Notes: a model not told the origin generated them from the letters alone. A stretch of DNA of 64,000 nt from Soonwooa buanensis (GCF_900167905.1 NZ_FUYZ01000005.1:1-64000); one strand, 5' to 3'. Shown: positions 1-8,034, counted from the stretch's first letter. Numbers and translations are program-made.

Positions 1-88
1 TTTGATAATGCTTTTCCGTTTTGTTGGATTTTACAAATAAATCCAAGGTTAATTTGCTAACATCTACTCCAATAAAAACTTTTTCCAT
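1..88 (-). CDS. IS110-family transposase (DEDD recombinase), N-terminal fragment; gene continues outside the window
   Basis: The 29 visible residues start MEKVFIGVDVSKLTLDLFVK. The G(I/V)D(V)SK(x)TLD pattern is the start of the RuvC-like DEDD domain of IS110/IS1111 transposases, and its first Asp (residue 9) would be the first catalytic acid. The ATG at 86-88 is the only reasonable start. The rest of the protein, including the C-terminal Ser-containing domain, is outside the window, so I cannot say whether the gene is intact. By family knowledge the enzyme would move the element through a circular intermediate, guided by an RNA from the non-coding end. Confidence 0.8.
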   Translation of the reverse strand, partial: MEKVFIGVDVSKLTLDLFVKSNKTEKHYQ

Positions 89-99
89 AACTTTGATTT

Positions 100-410
100 T
101 AAGATTTTAAAGAGAAACTTATCTAGAGCTCAACTCCTTTATAATGGGTTTTAAACCCGAATTTCTATCTGAGTTTATGATAAGAAGTGTTTAAGTCTAA
201 ATCGAAGTATGAGCCACAACTCTGAGTAAATATTAGTTTACTTAAACACTTTTCTCTTTATCTTAAAGTTATCTCTTTTCTTGTTACAAATCTAAAGGAA
301 TAAAAATCTGAAAGATTTTGTATCGAGAAGCTTTAATAATAAGAAAATTAACTTGTTTTCGATACAATTTTCTTCGAAAACCACTCAAGGTGACGTTAAT
401 TTTCTTATCC
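100..410 (-). ncRNA. Candidate structured (bridge-type) RNA in the IS110 non-coding end
   Basis: Several perfect inverted repeats crowd this stretch: 185-195 with 241-251 (11 bp), 303-309 with 313-319 (7 bp, 3-nt loop), 320-326 with 359-365 (7 bp), 341-349 with 366-374 (9 bp) and 339-352 with 395-408 (14 bp). The last two share an arm and so exclude each other. A GGG/CCC palindrome sits at 146-158. Some IS110 elements encode a bridge RNA upstream of the transposase. Transcription from the minus strand is inferred from that; I found a -7-like TAGATTTG on the minus strand at 287-294 but no convincing -33 box. Confidence 0.35.
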
Positions 411-498
411 CGAACTCAGGTTAATCTAAGTTTCAATAATATTTAAATAAAACTATTTTGTTTTTTGTGGTTTTAAATGAAATTTTAAATTTTAAAAA

Positions 499-801
499 AT
501 GAAAATCTATAATCACGATTCTTTTGATAAACCGCAACGTCAGTACGAAGAAGACGTTTTGGTTTTGGAAAAAGAAGACGAAGTCTATAAGTTGGTGTTG
601 TACAATGACGATGTTAATACATTCGATTTTGTAACAGATTGCCTTATTGAGATTTGCAAACATACCTTAGAACAAGCCGAACAATGTACAATATTAGTGC
701 ATTACAAAGGGAAATGTACAGTGAAAACTGGCGATTTGGATTTGTTAAAACCAATGAATCAAATGTTGTCCGAACGCGGATTAACCTGTGAAATTTTATA
801 A
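499..801 (+). CDS. clpS: ATP-dependent Clp protease adaptor ClpS
   Basis: This 100-residue protein has the ClpS core from about residue 27: KLVLYNDDVNTFDFV carries the NDD-x-(N/H)T signature that forms the N-degron pocket, followed by the helical segment and the C-terminal strand ending in GLTCEIL. ClpS binds the ClpA/ClpC N-domain and delivers substrates with destabilising N-terminal residues to ClpP in the cytoplasm. Residues 1-26 form a slightly long acidic tail of the kind used to reach the ATPase. It is a single gene that converges on the DUF4230 gene, with a shared terminator at 824-852. The insertion sequence lies about 70 bases or more upstream, so its promoter may be affected. Confidence 0.93.
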   Translation: MKIYNHDSFDKPQRQYEEDVLVLEKEDEVYKLVLYNDDVNTFDFVTDCLIEICKHTLEQAEQCTILVHYKGKCTVKTGDLDLLKPMNQMLSERGLTCEIL

Positions 802-823
802 AAGAATTTAATTTTTAAACATA

Positions 824-852
824 AAAAAGTCCCGAACAATTCGGGACTTTTT
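824..852. terminator. Bidirectional intrinsic terminator between clpS and the DUF4230 gene
   Basis: A 13-bp perfect stem (824-836 with 840-852) with a 3-nt loop, an A run on the left and a T run on the right. It serves both converging genes. Confidence 0.9.
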
Positions 853-855
853 GTT

Positions 856-1464
856 TTATAAATCAGGAAGTTTGATTGTGTTGGTTCGGTCTTCAATTTT
901 ATAATTGAGTGCTTTTGCGAGAACAAAAATCTCGTTAAGATTATCGATTAATTGTTTGTTACCTTCTTGTTTTAGTTTGGTATAATCAATGTTTTTCTCC
1001 ATGTTTTTCTTCGCAGAATCCATAATGCCGTTGATGTCAGCTTGGCTAAAACGGTTGATCGCGTAATCGTCCATAAAGTGGATTTTAACATCAGGAAAAA
1101 CCTTGATGTCCGCTTGTGGAAGCGCGTCAATCACCAATTTTTTGTTAACTGTGTCGACATCAATTTTCATCTTTTTTAAGTCATAAGAAACCTGTGCTTT
1201 TGCTGTTGTATAAAGCACCATTTCTTTAGGCAAGACATCATAACCGCCAATCGAAAAAGCCTTGCTTTTATGCGTTTGGAAACTAGAAAAATCCTGTTCC
1301 ATAACCACCATTTTGTTCATTTTGGTGATTTGGTTGGTCAGTAGATAATAATCTTTGTTGATGACGGCGCCTTCTTCTTTGTGGCAGCCTTTCCACGCTA
1401 ATAGACAAAAAATGGTTAGAAGAATTCCAACCACAAAAGATAATATTGTATTAATATTTTTCAT
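856..1464 (-). CDS. DUF4230 family membrane-anchored protein
   Basis: The protein has 202 residues, with one hydrophobic N-terminal segment (about 7-25, INTILSFVVGILLTIFCLLA) and a long soluble part that resembles DUF4230, a family of unknown function common in Bacteroidota and Firmicutes. The segment after the membrane anchor (residues about 40-190) has the family pattern of a beta-rich start and helical end (DAKKNMEKNI, then QLIDNLNEIF). It probably faces the periplasm. The start overlaps the end of the thioredoxin-like gene by 14 bases, so the two are translationally linked in the operon MazG-like, thioredoxin-like, DUF4230. The function is unknown. Confidence 0.8.
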   Translation of the reverse strand: MKNINTILSFVVGILLTIFCLLAWKGCHKEEGAVINKDYYLLTNQITKMNKMVVMEQDFSSFQTHKSKAFSIGGYDVLPKEMVLYTTAKAQVSYDLKKMKIDVDTVNKKLVIDALPQADIKVFPDVKIHFMDDYAINRFSQADINGIMDSAKKNMEKNIDYTKLKQEGNKQLIDNLNEIFVLAKALNYKIEDRTNTIKLPDL

Positions 1465-2023
1465 TAACCTCTGGTGCTAATTTGGTTTGACCTTTCTTTT
1501 TTAAAATATTTAAGAGATCTTTTTCCAAGAATCCAGATTCAGGATATTCAATAATTCTGCCAACTTCGTTTCCATATTTTTTAACGATAAAAGTTGGTAC
1601 TCTTTGGATATTAAAAAGTCCTTCTTCACCGTTTGGAGATTCTTTTTTGCGATTAACAGTGATAATTTGGATTTTGTTATGATTGACACCTGCTGCATCC
1701 ATAATCTTCATAAAACGAGGGAACTCTCGATGACTATCGCCACACCAAGTTCCTAAAAATACGATGTAAGAATAACCCGAAACCTTCTCTTTTTTAAGCG
1801 CTTTTAAGCTTTCTTCATCTATTTTGTAATCGTTGTATTCTTTGTCATACCAATCCGAAAACGGTTCTTTTTTAAACTGTTCCAAAGTCTGTTCACCTAA
1901 TAACATTTTGCCGTCAGATTGTGTGTCAACTTCGCGGTTAACGACAACTTTTTGTGCGAAACAACTTTGCATGCTTAATGCTAAAGCACCAAATAACATT
2001 AGTTTTGAAATTGATTTTATCAT
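1451..2023 (-). CDS. Thioredoxin-family lipoprotein with a WCGDS (single-cysteine) site
   Basis: The N-terminus is a lipoprotein signal ending ALSMQSC, with Cys21 as the likely lipidated residue. The thioredoxin fold starts near residue 70: a strand (YSYIVFLGTW) leads into W93-C94-G95-D96-S97. The second active-site cysteine is replaced by Ser, so this is a CxxS-type site that cannot do ordinary disulfide exchange by itself. The cis-proline region is visible as IQRVPTFIV. WCGDS proteins are frequent in flavobacteria and are annotated only as thioredoxin family. It sits in the envelope and lies 17 bases downstream of the MazG-like gene. A role in thiol or glutathione chemistry is inference only. 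Confidence 0.82.
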   Translation of the reverse strand: MIKSISKLMLFGALALSMQSCFAQKVVVNREVDTQSDGKMLLGEQTLEQFKKEPFSDWYDKEYNDYKIDEESLKALKKEKVSGYSYIVFLGTWCGDSHREFPRFMKIMDAAGVNHNKIQIITVNRKKESPNGEEGLFNIQRVPTFIVKKYGNEVGRIIEYPESGFLEKDLLNILKKKGQTKLAPEVNEKY

Positions 2024-2040
2024 CTTTTTGTTTTTTTTAA

Positions 2041-2505
2041 TTAAGATAGAAGAGACTTAAGGTCAGCAGGTGAGTAGTTGATACTTTTCAAAACTTTGTT
2101 GTCTTCTTTGCGATAAACATTAAATTTTTCGCCTGATTTTTCGAAGAAAACATCAACACCTTTGTCTTGATAATTTTTAACTGTTGCTTCTGCTTCTTCC
2201 TCTGTAGAACAAGCTTTTGACATGTTAGAACGTTGCACCTCGTCGAAAAGTTCCACAAATTTGTCACCCATCCCGAATTCTAAAACTGCACCAGAAAGTA
2301 CATATTGAAGATCACAAAGTGCATCTGCAATTTCTACCAAATCATTATCAGCAATCGCTTGTTTTAGCTCGTTAAGTTCTTCTTGTAAAAGACTAACTCT
2401 TAGATCGCAACGTTCTTTTGACGGAATTTGTGGCGTATCCAGAATTGGTGCTTTAAAGGTTTTATGAAATTCTCCTACTTGGTTCAAGCTATCTATTTTG
2501 TCCAT
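2041..2505 (-). CDS. MazG-like / phosphoribosyl-ATP-type nucleoside triphosphate pyrophosphohydrolase
   Basis: The 154-residue protein starts at MDKIDSLNQV; a longer reading frame begins at 2565, but a -7 box (2525-2532) lies between the two, so I chose 2505. The all-alpha NTP pyrophosphohydrolase core is visible: LLQEELNELKQAI supplies the ExxE motif (about residues 42-46) and EIADALCDLQYV the ExxD motif (58-61), the acidic residues that bind Mg2+. Such enzymes split (d)NTPs or related compounds to the monophosphate and PPi. The substrate is not evident from sequence. It is the first gene of the operon with the thioredoxin-like and DUF4230 genes. Confidence 0.8.
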   Translation of the reverse strand: MDKIDSLNQVGEFHKTFKAPILDTPQIPSKERCDLRVSLLQEELNELKQAIADNDLVEIADALCDLQYVLSGAVLEFGMGDKFVELFDEVQRSNMSKACSTEEEAEATVKNYQDKGVDVFFEKSGEKFNVYRKEDNKVLKSINYSPADLKSLLS

Positions 2506-2524
2506 TTTTTTATAAAAGTTTAAG

Positions 2525-2532
2525 CAAATATA
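2525..2532 (-). promoter_or_regulatory. -7 box (TATATTTG) of the MazG-like operon
   Basis: On the minus strand TATATTTG matches the Bacteroidota TAnnTTTG box and ends 19 nt before the ATG at 2505. No -33 TTG is found at the usual distance. It supports the shorter start. Confidence 0.5.
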
Positions 2533-2551
2533 ATGATTAAGGTGCAAAGAA

Positions 2552-2578
2552 AAAGACCGAAACAATTTTCCGGTCTTT
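2552..2578 (-). terminator. Intrinsic terminator of the acyl-CoA dehydrogenase gene
   Basis: An 8-bp stem (2552-2559 with 2571-2578), GC-rich at its core, is flanked by A and T runs. It lies downstream of the minus-strand acyl-CoA dehydrogenase gene and just upstream of the MazG-like operon promoter region. Confidence 0.75.
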
Positions 2579-2656
2579 ATTTTTATTTAAAATCTTTTGG
2601 TTTTAGTTTACAATCATAGAATCATAAATTAAAACTCTTTGATCAAAAATGTATTT

Positions 2657-3793
2657 CTATTTTGTGATATCTCTTCCGATAACCAATCTTTGGATTTCTG
2701 AAGTCCCTTCACCAATTGTACAAAGTTTAGAATCTCTGTAGAATTTCTCAGCAGGGAAGTCCTTCGTATAACCGTAACCACCGAAGATTTGTACCGCATT
2801 ATTAGAGATTCTTACACAAGCTTCAGATGCATAAAGTTTTGCCATTGCGCCTTCTTTAGTCATTGGTTTTTTAGCCATTTTTAAAGTTGAAGCTCTTTGG
2901 ATCAAAAGTTCAGAAGCATCGATTTCTGTTGCCATATCAGCTAACATAAAGTTAATCGCTTGGAATTCTGAAATTGATTTCCCGAATTGTTGTCTTTCTT
3001 TAGCGTATTTAAGAGCGGATTTGTAAGCGCCTCTCGCAGTTCCTAAAGATAAAGCAGCGATAGAAATTCTACCACCATCCAAGATTTTCATCGCTTGTTT
3101 GAAACCTTCTCCAACTTCGCCCAATCTGTGAGAATCTGGTACACGTACATTATCAAAAATAAGCTCAGCTGTTTCTGAAGCACGCATTCCTAATTTATTT
3201 TCTTTTTTACCAGAAGAGAAACCTGGCATTCCTTTTTCTAAAACGAAAGCTGTAGAATTATTTTTAGCGCCTTTTTCTCCTGTTCTTGTCATAACAACAG
3301 CAATATCACCAGAAATTGCATGTGTGATAAAGTTTTTAGCACCGTTGATAACCCACTCGTCACCATCTTTAACCGCAGTTGTTGACATACCTCCAGAGTC
3401 AGATCCTGTGTTATGCTCTGTAAGTCCCCAAGCTCCGATAACTTTACCAGAAGCTAGTTGTGGAAGCCACTTCATACGTTGTTCTTCGTTCCCGAATTCG
3501 TAGATGTGGTTAGTACAAAGAGAATTGTGTGCTGCTACAGACAGTCCAATTGATGGATCAACTTGAGAAATTTCGTCTAAAATTGCTACATACTCGTGAT
3601 ATCCAAGTCCAGAACCTCCGTATTGTTCAGGAATAACAATTCCCATAAAGCCCATTTCGCCTAGTTGATGAAAAAGATCTTTTGGAAAAGTTTGACTTTC
3701 GTCCCATTCCATAATATTTGGGCGGATATTTTTTTCTGCAAATTCTCTAGCCGTTTCAGCGACCATTTTTAAACTGTCGATAGTATTGTCCAT
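2657..3793 (-). CDS. Acyl-CoA dehydrogenase
   Basis: At 378 residues it has normal length for the family. The FAD-binding signature AWGLTEHNTGSDSGG lies in the middle domain, ARGAYKSALKYAKERQQFGK in the C-terminal helical domain, and the C-terminus carries GGYGYTKDF followed by GEGTSEIQR, whose first Glu after GE-G context corresponds to the catalytic base of short/medium-chain acyl-CoA dehydrogenases. The enzyme oxidises acyl-CoA to trans-2-enoyl-CoA, passing electrons to ETF. No other beta-oxidation genes lie nearby, and the chain-length preference is not visible. It is a single gene with its own promoter and terminator. Confidence 0.95.
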   Translation of the reverse strand: MDNTIDSLKMVAETAREFAEKNIRPNIMEWDESQTFPKDLFHQLGEMGFMGIVIPEQYGGSGLGYHEYVAILDEISQVDPSIGLSVAAHNSLCTNHIYEFGNEEQRMKWLPQLASGKVIGAWGLTEHNTGSDSGGMSTTAVKDGDEWVINGAKNFITHAISGDIAVVMTRTGEKGAKNNSTAFVLEKGMPGFSSGKKENKLGMRASETAELIFDNVRVPDSHRLGEVGEGFKQAMKILDGGRISIAALSLGTARGAYKSALKYAKERQQFGKSISEFQAINFMLADMATEIDASELLIQRASTLKMAKKPMTKEGAMAKLYASEACVRISNNAVQIFGGYGYTKDFPAEKFYRDSKLCTIGEGTSEIQRLVIGRDITK

Positions 3794-3810
3794 ATTAATT
3801 TTTTGAATCC

Positions 3811-3840
3811 CAAATATAACTCAATTTAGAAAGGAGACAA
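3811..3840 (-). promoter_or_regulatory. Promoter of the acyl-CoA dehydrogenase gene
   Basis: Minus strand: TTG (3838-3840), 19-bp spacer, TATATTTG (3811-3818). This is the Bacteroidota -33/-7 arrangement. The predicted leader is about 12 nt. Confidence 0.7.
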
Positions 3841-3979
3841 AATTTTTCTTTTTAATGCTTAAGTTTTAGTTTATTAAAGTATTAGTAGTTAGTTTATTAG
3901 CTTTTAATAATATATTAATAATGTGTTTCAGTTTTCCAATAGATAATTATTTATCTTTAACGCCCTATAATTTTAGAGT

Positions 3980-5812
3980 ATGAAAAAACTTTATTTTGGA
4001 TTATTAATTCTACCAAGTTTGTTTTTTGGTCAAACAGGTGATTATTACAATGGTACCGAAAATCTTTCTGGTTACCAATTAAAATCAAAACTACACGACA
4101 TTATTTCTGCCAAACCTATTAGCTGGAATTATGGTGATTTGCAAACTTTCTATGCGACGACGGATGTAGATCGTTATTACGAAAAGGATGGAAGTTTGTT
4201 GGATATGTATTCTGAAATTCCGACTGGTCCAGATGCTTATGTATACAATTTTAGTCAAATGATTGGCTCTGCTAATGCCGAAGGTCTTGGCTGGAATCGT
4301 GAGCATGTTATGCCTCAAAGTTCCTTCAATAGCAATTATCCAATGTATTCGGATTTGTTTTTTGTGATTCCGACGGATGCAAGAATCAATCAGTTGAGAA
4401 GTAATTATCCGTACGGAATAGTGGGATCAACAATTTTTCATACTTTTACGAATACTTCAAAAATTGGGAATAGTGCAGTACCAAACGCAACTTACACAGG
4501 TCGAGTTTATGAACCAATTAACGAATTTAAAGGTGATATAGCTAGGTCTTTACTTTATTTTGCTGTTCGTTATGAAGGCAAGTTGGGAAATTTTAATTTT
4601 GATACAAACGCAGATCCTACAAAAGATCAAAACCCTTTGAATGGCAGCGAGGAGCAAGCTTTTGAAAAATGGTACATCCAGATGTTGATTAATTGGCATA
4701 ATCTAGATCCTGTTTCGCAAAAAGAAATTGATCGTAACAATTACGTTTATCAAATTCAGAAAAATAAAAATCCTTTTATCGATCACCCAGAATGGGTTAA
4801 TTCAATTTGGAATCAAACTGTTGCGACAACTGCGCCACAAGCGGTTTCGGATTTAGTAACAACCAAAACTTCTGCGTATTTTGCTAGTTTGCAATGGATA
4901 CCAAGTCAAGATCCAACGGTTATCGGTTATGAAGTTTACCAAGACGGAACGTTAATCGGTAAAACTTCTTCTAATAAATATGTTGCCAATCGTTTAACAC
5001 CATTAACGACTTATAACTTCAGCGTTATTGCATATAATAATGCTTATTTGAAAAGTCCGCAAAGTAATATGCTATCAACCACGACTTTGGAAAATGATGC
5101 CTACGCCAGCGATTTGATGATTGATAAATATATCGAAGGGACGTCTAATAATCGTGCTTTAGAAATTAAAAACCTTACTGGACACGATATCGATCTCAAA
5201 AATTATCGTTTATCTGCGCAATATAAAAGTGGCGCAAACTACTATTTTGAAAAACCATTAGAACTAGAAGGAATTTTGCCACATGGGGAAAGTTTTGTAG
5301 CAATTAATCCTAATGCAACTTTGTCGTGTTATCCAACGGAAAATGCAAGATTCCAATCGGCGTCGCCAGCTTTGACATTTTCGGGTTACAATTATGTAGA
5401 GCTTAACTATAAAAATTTCCCTGTTGATGCGATTGGTAATAAAGGGATTGATAATACGAATACGGATAAATCTTTGTATCGTTTGGCAAGTGTTAAAAAT
5501 CCGACCAAAACTTATGATGTCGCAGAATGGCAATCTTATCCAAAAGATTATTGTCAGAATTTAGGATCTTTGGCGACACAAGATGTGAGTTTGTTGGCAA
5601 ATACAAGCATCTATCCAAATCCAGTTTTAGATATTTTGAATGTTAAATCAGATCAAATTATTGTCAATTTCCAGATTCTAGATTCTATGGGAAGATTGGT
5701 GAAATCAGGAACTTTGAATGCTAAAAATGCTTCAGTAAATGTTGCTAATCTGTCTGCTGGTGTGTATTTCTTAAAATTGGACGACAAAGTTCAGCAGTTT
5801 ATCAAGAGATAA
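3980..5812 (+). CDS. Secreted endonuclease I family protein with Fn3, lamin-tail and T9SS sorting domains
   Basis: A 610-residue modular exported protein. Residues 1-17 are a signal peptide. The endonuclease I (His-Me finger) domain spans about 25-265, with the motif NREHVMPQSSF at 106-116 (His109 the likely catalytic base). A fibronectin III domain follows (about 282-370), then a lamin-tail domain (about 372-520, with NRALEIKNLTGHDIDLKNY), then a T9SS type A sorting tail starting SIYPNPVLDIL (about 540-610). It should be sent to the cell surface or medium by the type IX system and degrade DNA or RNA for nutrients or biofilm remodelling. It is a stand-alone gene. Confidence 0.92.
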   Translation: MKKLYFGLLILPSLFFGQTGDYYNGTENLSGYQLKSKLHDIISAKPISWNYGDLQTFYATTDVDRYYEKDGSLLDMYSEIPTGPDAYVYNFSQMIGSANAEGLGWNREHVMPQSSFNSNYPMYSDLFFVIPTDARINQLRSNYPYGIVGSTIFHTFTNTSKIGNSAVPNATYTGRVYEPINEFKGDIARSLLYFAVRYEGKLGNFNFDTNADPTKDQNPLNGSEEQAFEKWYIQMLINWHNLDPVSQKEIDRNNYVYQIQKNKNPFIDHPEWVNSIWNQTVATTAPQAVSDLVTTKTSAYFASLQWIPSQDPTVIGYEVYQDGTLIGKTSSNKYVANRLTPLTTYNFSVIAYNNAYLKSPQSNMLSTTTLENDAYASDLMIDKYIEGTSNNRALEIKNLTGHDIDLKNYRLSAQYKSGANYYFEKPLELEGILPHGESFVAINPNATLSCYPTENARFQSASPALTFSGYNYVELNYKNFPVDAIGNKGIDNTNTDKSLYRLASVKNPTKTYDVAEWQSYPKDYCQNLGSLATQDVSLLANTSIYPNPVLDILNVKSDQIIVNFQILDSMGRLVKSGTLNAKNASVNVANLSAGVYFLKLDDKVQQFIKR

Positions 5813-5820
5813 GCTATTTC

Positions 5821-5928
5821 GCTAATATGTGATAAATATAAGTTATTTTGCTAATATTTATTGATTATAATGTTTTTCACTAATATTTTAATTTATAAGC
5901 TTTTTGTATTATATTTTAAAATATTAGC
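5821..5928 (+). promoter_or_regulatory. Operator array of GCTAATATTT repeats upstream of the SatD-like gene
   Basis: Direct copies start at 5821 (GCTAATATG), 5850 (GCTAATATTT) and 5879 (ACTAATATTT), exactly 29 bases apart, and an inverted copy AAATATTAGC lies at 5919-5928, ten bases before the -7 box. The adjacent gene has a C-terminal helix-turn-helix, so autoregulation is a simple reading. Confidence 0.6.
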
Positions 5929-5937
5929 GATTTTTAT

Positions 5938-5952
5938 TATATTTGCATTATG
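5938..5952 (+). promoter_or_regulatory. -7 box TATATTTG placed 4 nt before the ATG (leaderless mRNA predicted)
   Basis: TATATTTG (5938-5945) is followed by four bases and the ATG at 5950. With a start site about four bases after the box, transcription would begin at or next to the A of ATG. No clear -33 TTG is visible; the inverted operator copy occupies that region. Confidence 0.55.
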
Positions 5953-6555
5953 AAAGCGGTCATCACAGGCGATATAATTGACTCTCAAAAATTCGGGGCA
6001 GAAGTTTGGTACAAAGCTTTGCAAGAGATTTTTGAAGGGAAAACTTCGCAAGAGTGGGAAAACTACCGCGGTGACGAGTTTCAGTATCTTATTCCAAATG
6101 CTGAAGATGCTTTTTTAGAGTTTTTAAAAATAAAAGCAGGCATCAAAAAAATCCAAGATTTAGACGTTCGTATCTCGATTGGTTTGGGTGATCAAAATTT
6201 TGTTGCTGATAAAGTGTCACAAAGTAACGGCAGCGCTTTTGTCAATTCTGGACGCAATCTCGAACGTATAAAAGCCGAAAAAATTAATCTTCACATCGCT
6301 TCAGAAAAACCAGAACTTGATGCTCAACTTAACCTTATTTTTAAATGGGTGAGTTTAACCGTTGATAGTTGGAGTGTGATGTCGGCAGAAATCGTTGATT
6401 TGTTTTTGAATAAAAAAGACATCAACCAAGACGAAGCTGCGAAGCAACTTAACTTGACACAATCCTCCATTAGCCAACGTCTAAAACGCGCTAACTACGA
6501 TCTTTTGATGGAAACCGAAGCTTATTATCGACAACTAATCTCTCAGCAAAAATGA
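5950..6555 (+). CDS. SatD-family protein with C-terminal helix-turn-helix (probable transcriptional regulator)
   Basis: The 201-residue protein begins MKAVITGDIIDSQKF, as SatD proteins do, so the start is secure. The N-terminal part (about 1-125) has WENYRGDEFQYLI and VRISIGLGDQ, reminiscent of nucleotidyl-cyclase-like folds. The C-terminal part (about 150-195) has a clear helix-turn-helix, INQDEAAKQLNLTQSSISQR. SatD is known from the Streptococcus acid-tolerance locus; its biochemical role is unclear. The repeats upstream suggest that it controls itself. The stop overlaps the start of the DUF3307 gene by 4 bases, so the two are co-translated, a pairing that may mean joint function. Confidence 0.75.
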   Translation: MKAVITGDIIDSQKFGAEVWYKALQEIFEGKTSQEWENYRGDEFQYLIPNAEDAFLEFLKIKAGIKKIQDLDVRISIGLGDQNFVADKVSQSNGSAFVNSGRNLERIKAEKINLHIASEKPELDAQLNLIFKWVSLTVDSWSVMSAEIVDLFLNKKDINQDEAAKQLNLTQSSISQRLKRANYDLLMETEAYYRQLISQQK

Positions 6556-7253
6556 TTTTTTTACCACTCATATTGGCTCATTTACTCGGAGATTTCGTCT
6601 TCCAGCCAAATGCGTGGGTTAAGGATAAAGAGCAAAAAAAACTAGCAAGTCCATATTTGTACATTCATGTGTTGTTGCACACAATTTTGAGTTTCGTATT
6701 TCTTTGGAATCTTAATTATTGGTGGGTTGCATTGGTTGTTGGCGTAACACATTTTGTGATTGATGCTGCAAAACTTCAGTTTCAAAAAACTAAAAATAAA
6801 CGATTATGGTTTTTCATCGATCAATTTTTACATATTGCAGTAATTGTTGCTTTGAGTTTAATCATTAAACAAAATATAGATTGGAGTATTATCTTTAATG
6901 AAACCAATCTCAAACTATTTACAGCAGCTGTTTTCCTAACGACGCCTTGTTCCATTATCATTAAATTACTGATAAGTTTTTGGACGCCCAATCCACAAGA
7001 TAAAGATTCGGTTCAGACAGATTCTTTAGCCAACGCAGGGAAATATATTGGGATTTTGGAACGATTGATGGTTTTCGTTTTTATAGTTGTTAATCATTGG
7101 GAAGGTGTGGGTTTTATGATTGCTGCGAAGTCGGTTTTTAGATTTAGCGATTTGGCACAAGCTAAACAACGGAAACTGACAGAATATGTATTAATAGGGA
7201 CTTTATTAAGTTTTGGAATCGCAATTTTAACGGGAATTTTGGTTCAGATTTAA
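6552..7253 (+). CDS. DUF3307 domain integral membrane protein
   Basis: The 233-residue protein has six or so hydrophobic segments: 1-20, 38-56, 58-74, 86-104, 118-140, 172-190 and a final one at 210-232. The first loop holds the family pattern LAHLLGDFVFQPNAWVKDK. DUF3307 has no known function and in many bacteria sits beside SatD-like genes, as here, where the reading frames overlap by 4 bases. I infer a two-gene unit in which the soluble protein regulates or partners the membrane protein. Confidence 0.8.
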   Translation: MIFLPLILAHLLGDFVFQPNAWVKDKEQKKLASPYLYIHVLLHTILSFVFLWNLNYWWVALVVGVTHFVIDAAKLQFQKTKNKRLWFFIDQFLHIAVIVALSLIIKQNIDWSIIFNETNLKLFTAAVFLTTPCSIIIKLLISFWTPNPQDKDSVQTDSLANAGKYIGILERLMVFVFIVVNHWEGVGFMIAAKSVFRFSDLAQAKQRKLTEYVLIGTLLSFGIAILTGILVQI

Positions 7254-7267
7254 ACCAATTATTTCCG

Positions 7268-7275
7268 TAAATTTG
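7268..7275 (+). promoter_or_regulatory. -7 box (TAAATTTG) of purC
   Basis: TAAATTTG matches TAnnTTTG and lies 39 nt before the purC ATG. No -33 TTG at standard spacing. Confidence 0.45.
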
Positions 7276-7314
7276 TATAGAAATAAATTAAAAGTAAAAA
7301 AGTAAAAAGAATAA

Positions 7315-8034
7315 ATGGAAAAGAAAGAAATGCTTTATGAAGGTAAAGCAAAACAAGTTTTCGCAACAGACAAAGCTGACGAAGTAGTTGTAAGATACAA
7401 AGATGATGCAACAGCTTTCAATGCACAAAAGCGTGGTTCTTTCGCTAGAAAAGGCGAATTAAACAATGCTATTTCAACTTTAATTTTCGAATATTTAGCA
7501 AAAAATGGAATCCCGACACACTTTATCGAAAAGCTTGGTGACATCGAGCAATTGGTGAAAAAAGTGGACATTATTCCGTTGGAAATGGTGGTGCGTAACT
7601 ATGTTGCAGGAAGTATGGCGCAACGTCTTGGTGTCGAAGAAGGTCTTAAATCGCCAGTAACTATTTTTGATCTTTGCTACAAAAAAGATGAGTTGGGAGA
7701 TCCGCTAATCAACGATCATCACGCTGTATTTTTGGGCGCTGCATCTTATGATGAACTAAAAGAAATGTACGCTTTAACGGACAAAATCAACCAATTGTTG
7801 ATTGCTCTATTTGATAAAATGAATATTATCCTTGTCGATTTTAAAATCGAATTAGGAAAAACTTCGGACGGGAAAATTGTTTTAGCAGACGAAATTTCAC
7901 CAGATACTTGTCGTCTTTGGGATAAAGATACGATGAAGAAGTTGGACAAAGACCGTTTCAGAAGAGATCTTGGAGAAGTTACAGAAGCTTACGAAGAGAT
8001 ATATGATAGATTACAAAAAGCAGTTAATTCATAA
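7315..8034 (+). CDS. purC: Phosphoribosylaminoimidazole-succinocarboxamide synthase (SAICAR synthetase)
   Basis: At 239 residues it matches the bacterial enzyme length. Recognisable segments are [15 protein letters not shown] (N-terminal ATP-grasp-like lobe), [10 protein letters not shown] (PurC signature), and [31 protein letters not shown] (C-terminal signature region with the metal/ATP-binding acids). It joins aspartate to CAIR with ATP in purine synthesis. It is followed after 19 bases by purF, so the two form a small purine operon. Regulation by purine level is expected, but I see no riboswitch in the 60-base upstream gap. Confidence 0.97.
   Translation: MEKKEMLYEGKAKQVFATDKADEVVVRYKDDATAFNAQKRGSFARKGELNNAISTLIFEYLAKNGIPTHFIEKLGDIEQLVKKVDIIPLEMVVRNYVAGSMAQRLGVEEGLKSPVTIFDLCYKKDELGDPLINDHHAVFLGAASYDELKEMYALTDKINQLLIALFDKMNIILVDFKIELGKTSDGKIVLADEISPDTCRLWDKDTMKKLDKDRFRRDLGEVTEAYEEIYDRLQKAVNS

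Larger units (their letters stand above)
1..430 (-). mobile_element. Left (5') part of an IS110-family insertion sequence, cut by the window edge
   Basis: A minus-strand reading frame that begins at 88 and runs off the window edge has the N-terminus of an IS110-family DEDD transposase. Upstream of it lie about 340 bases of non-coding, inverted-repeat-rich DNA before clpS. IS110 elements usually lack obvious terminal inverted repeats and carry a long non-coding end, which fits. The right boundary near 430 is a guess: I see no target duplication or core dinucleotide that fixes it. Confidence 0.6.

Noticed and set aside
433-663. Minus-strand frame over the start of clpS
   Set aside because: Its protein is low-complexity and Phe/Ile rich and overlaps a clear clpS gene in the opposite direction.
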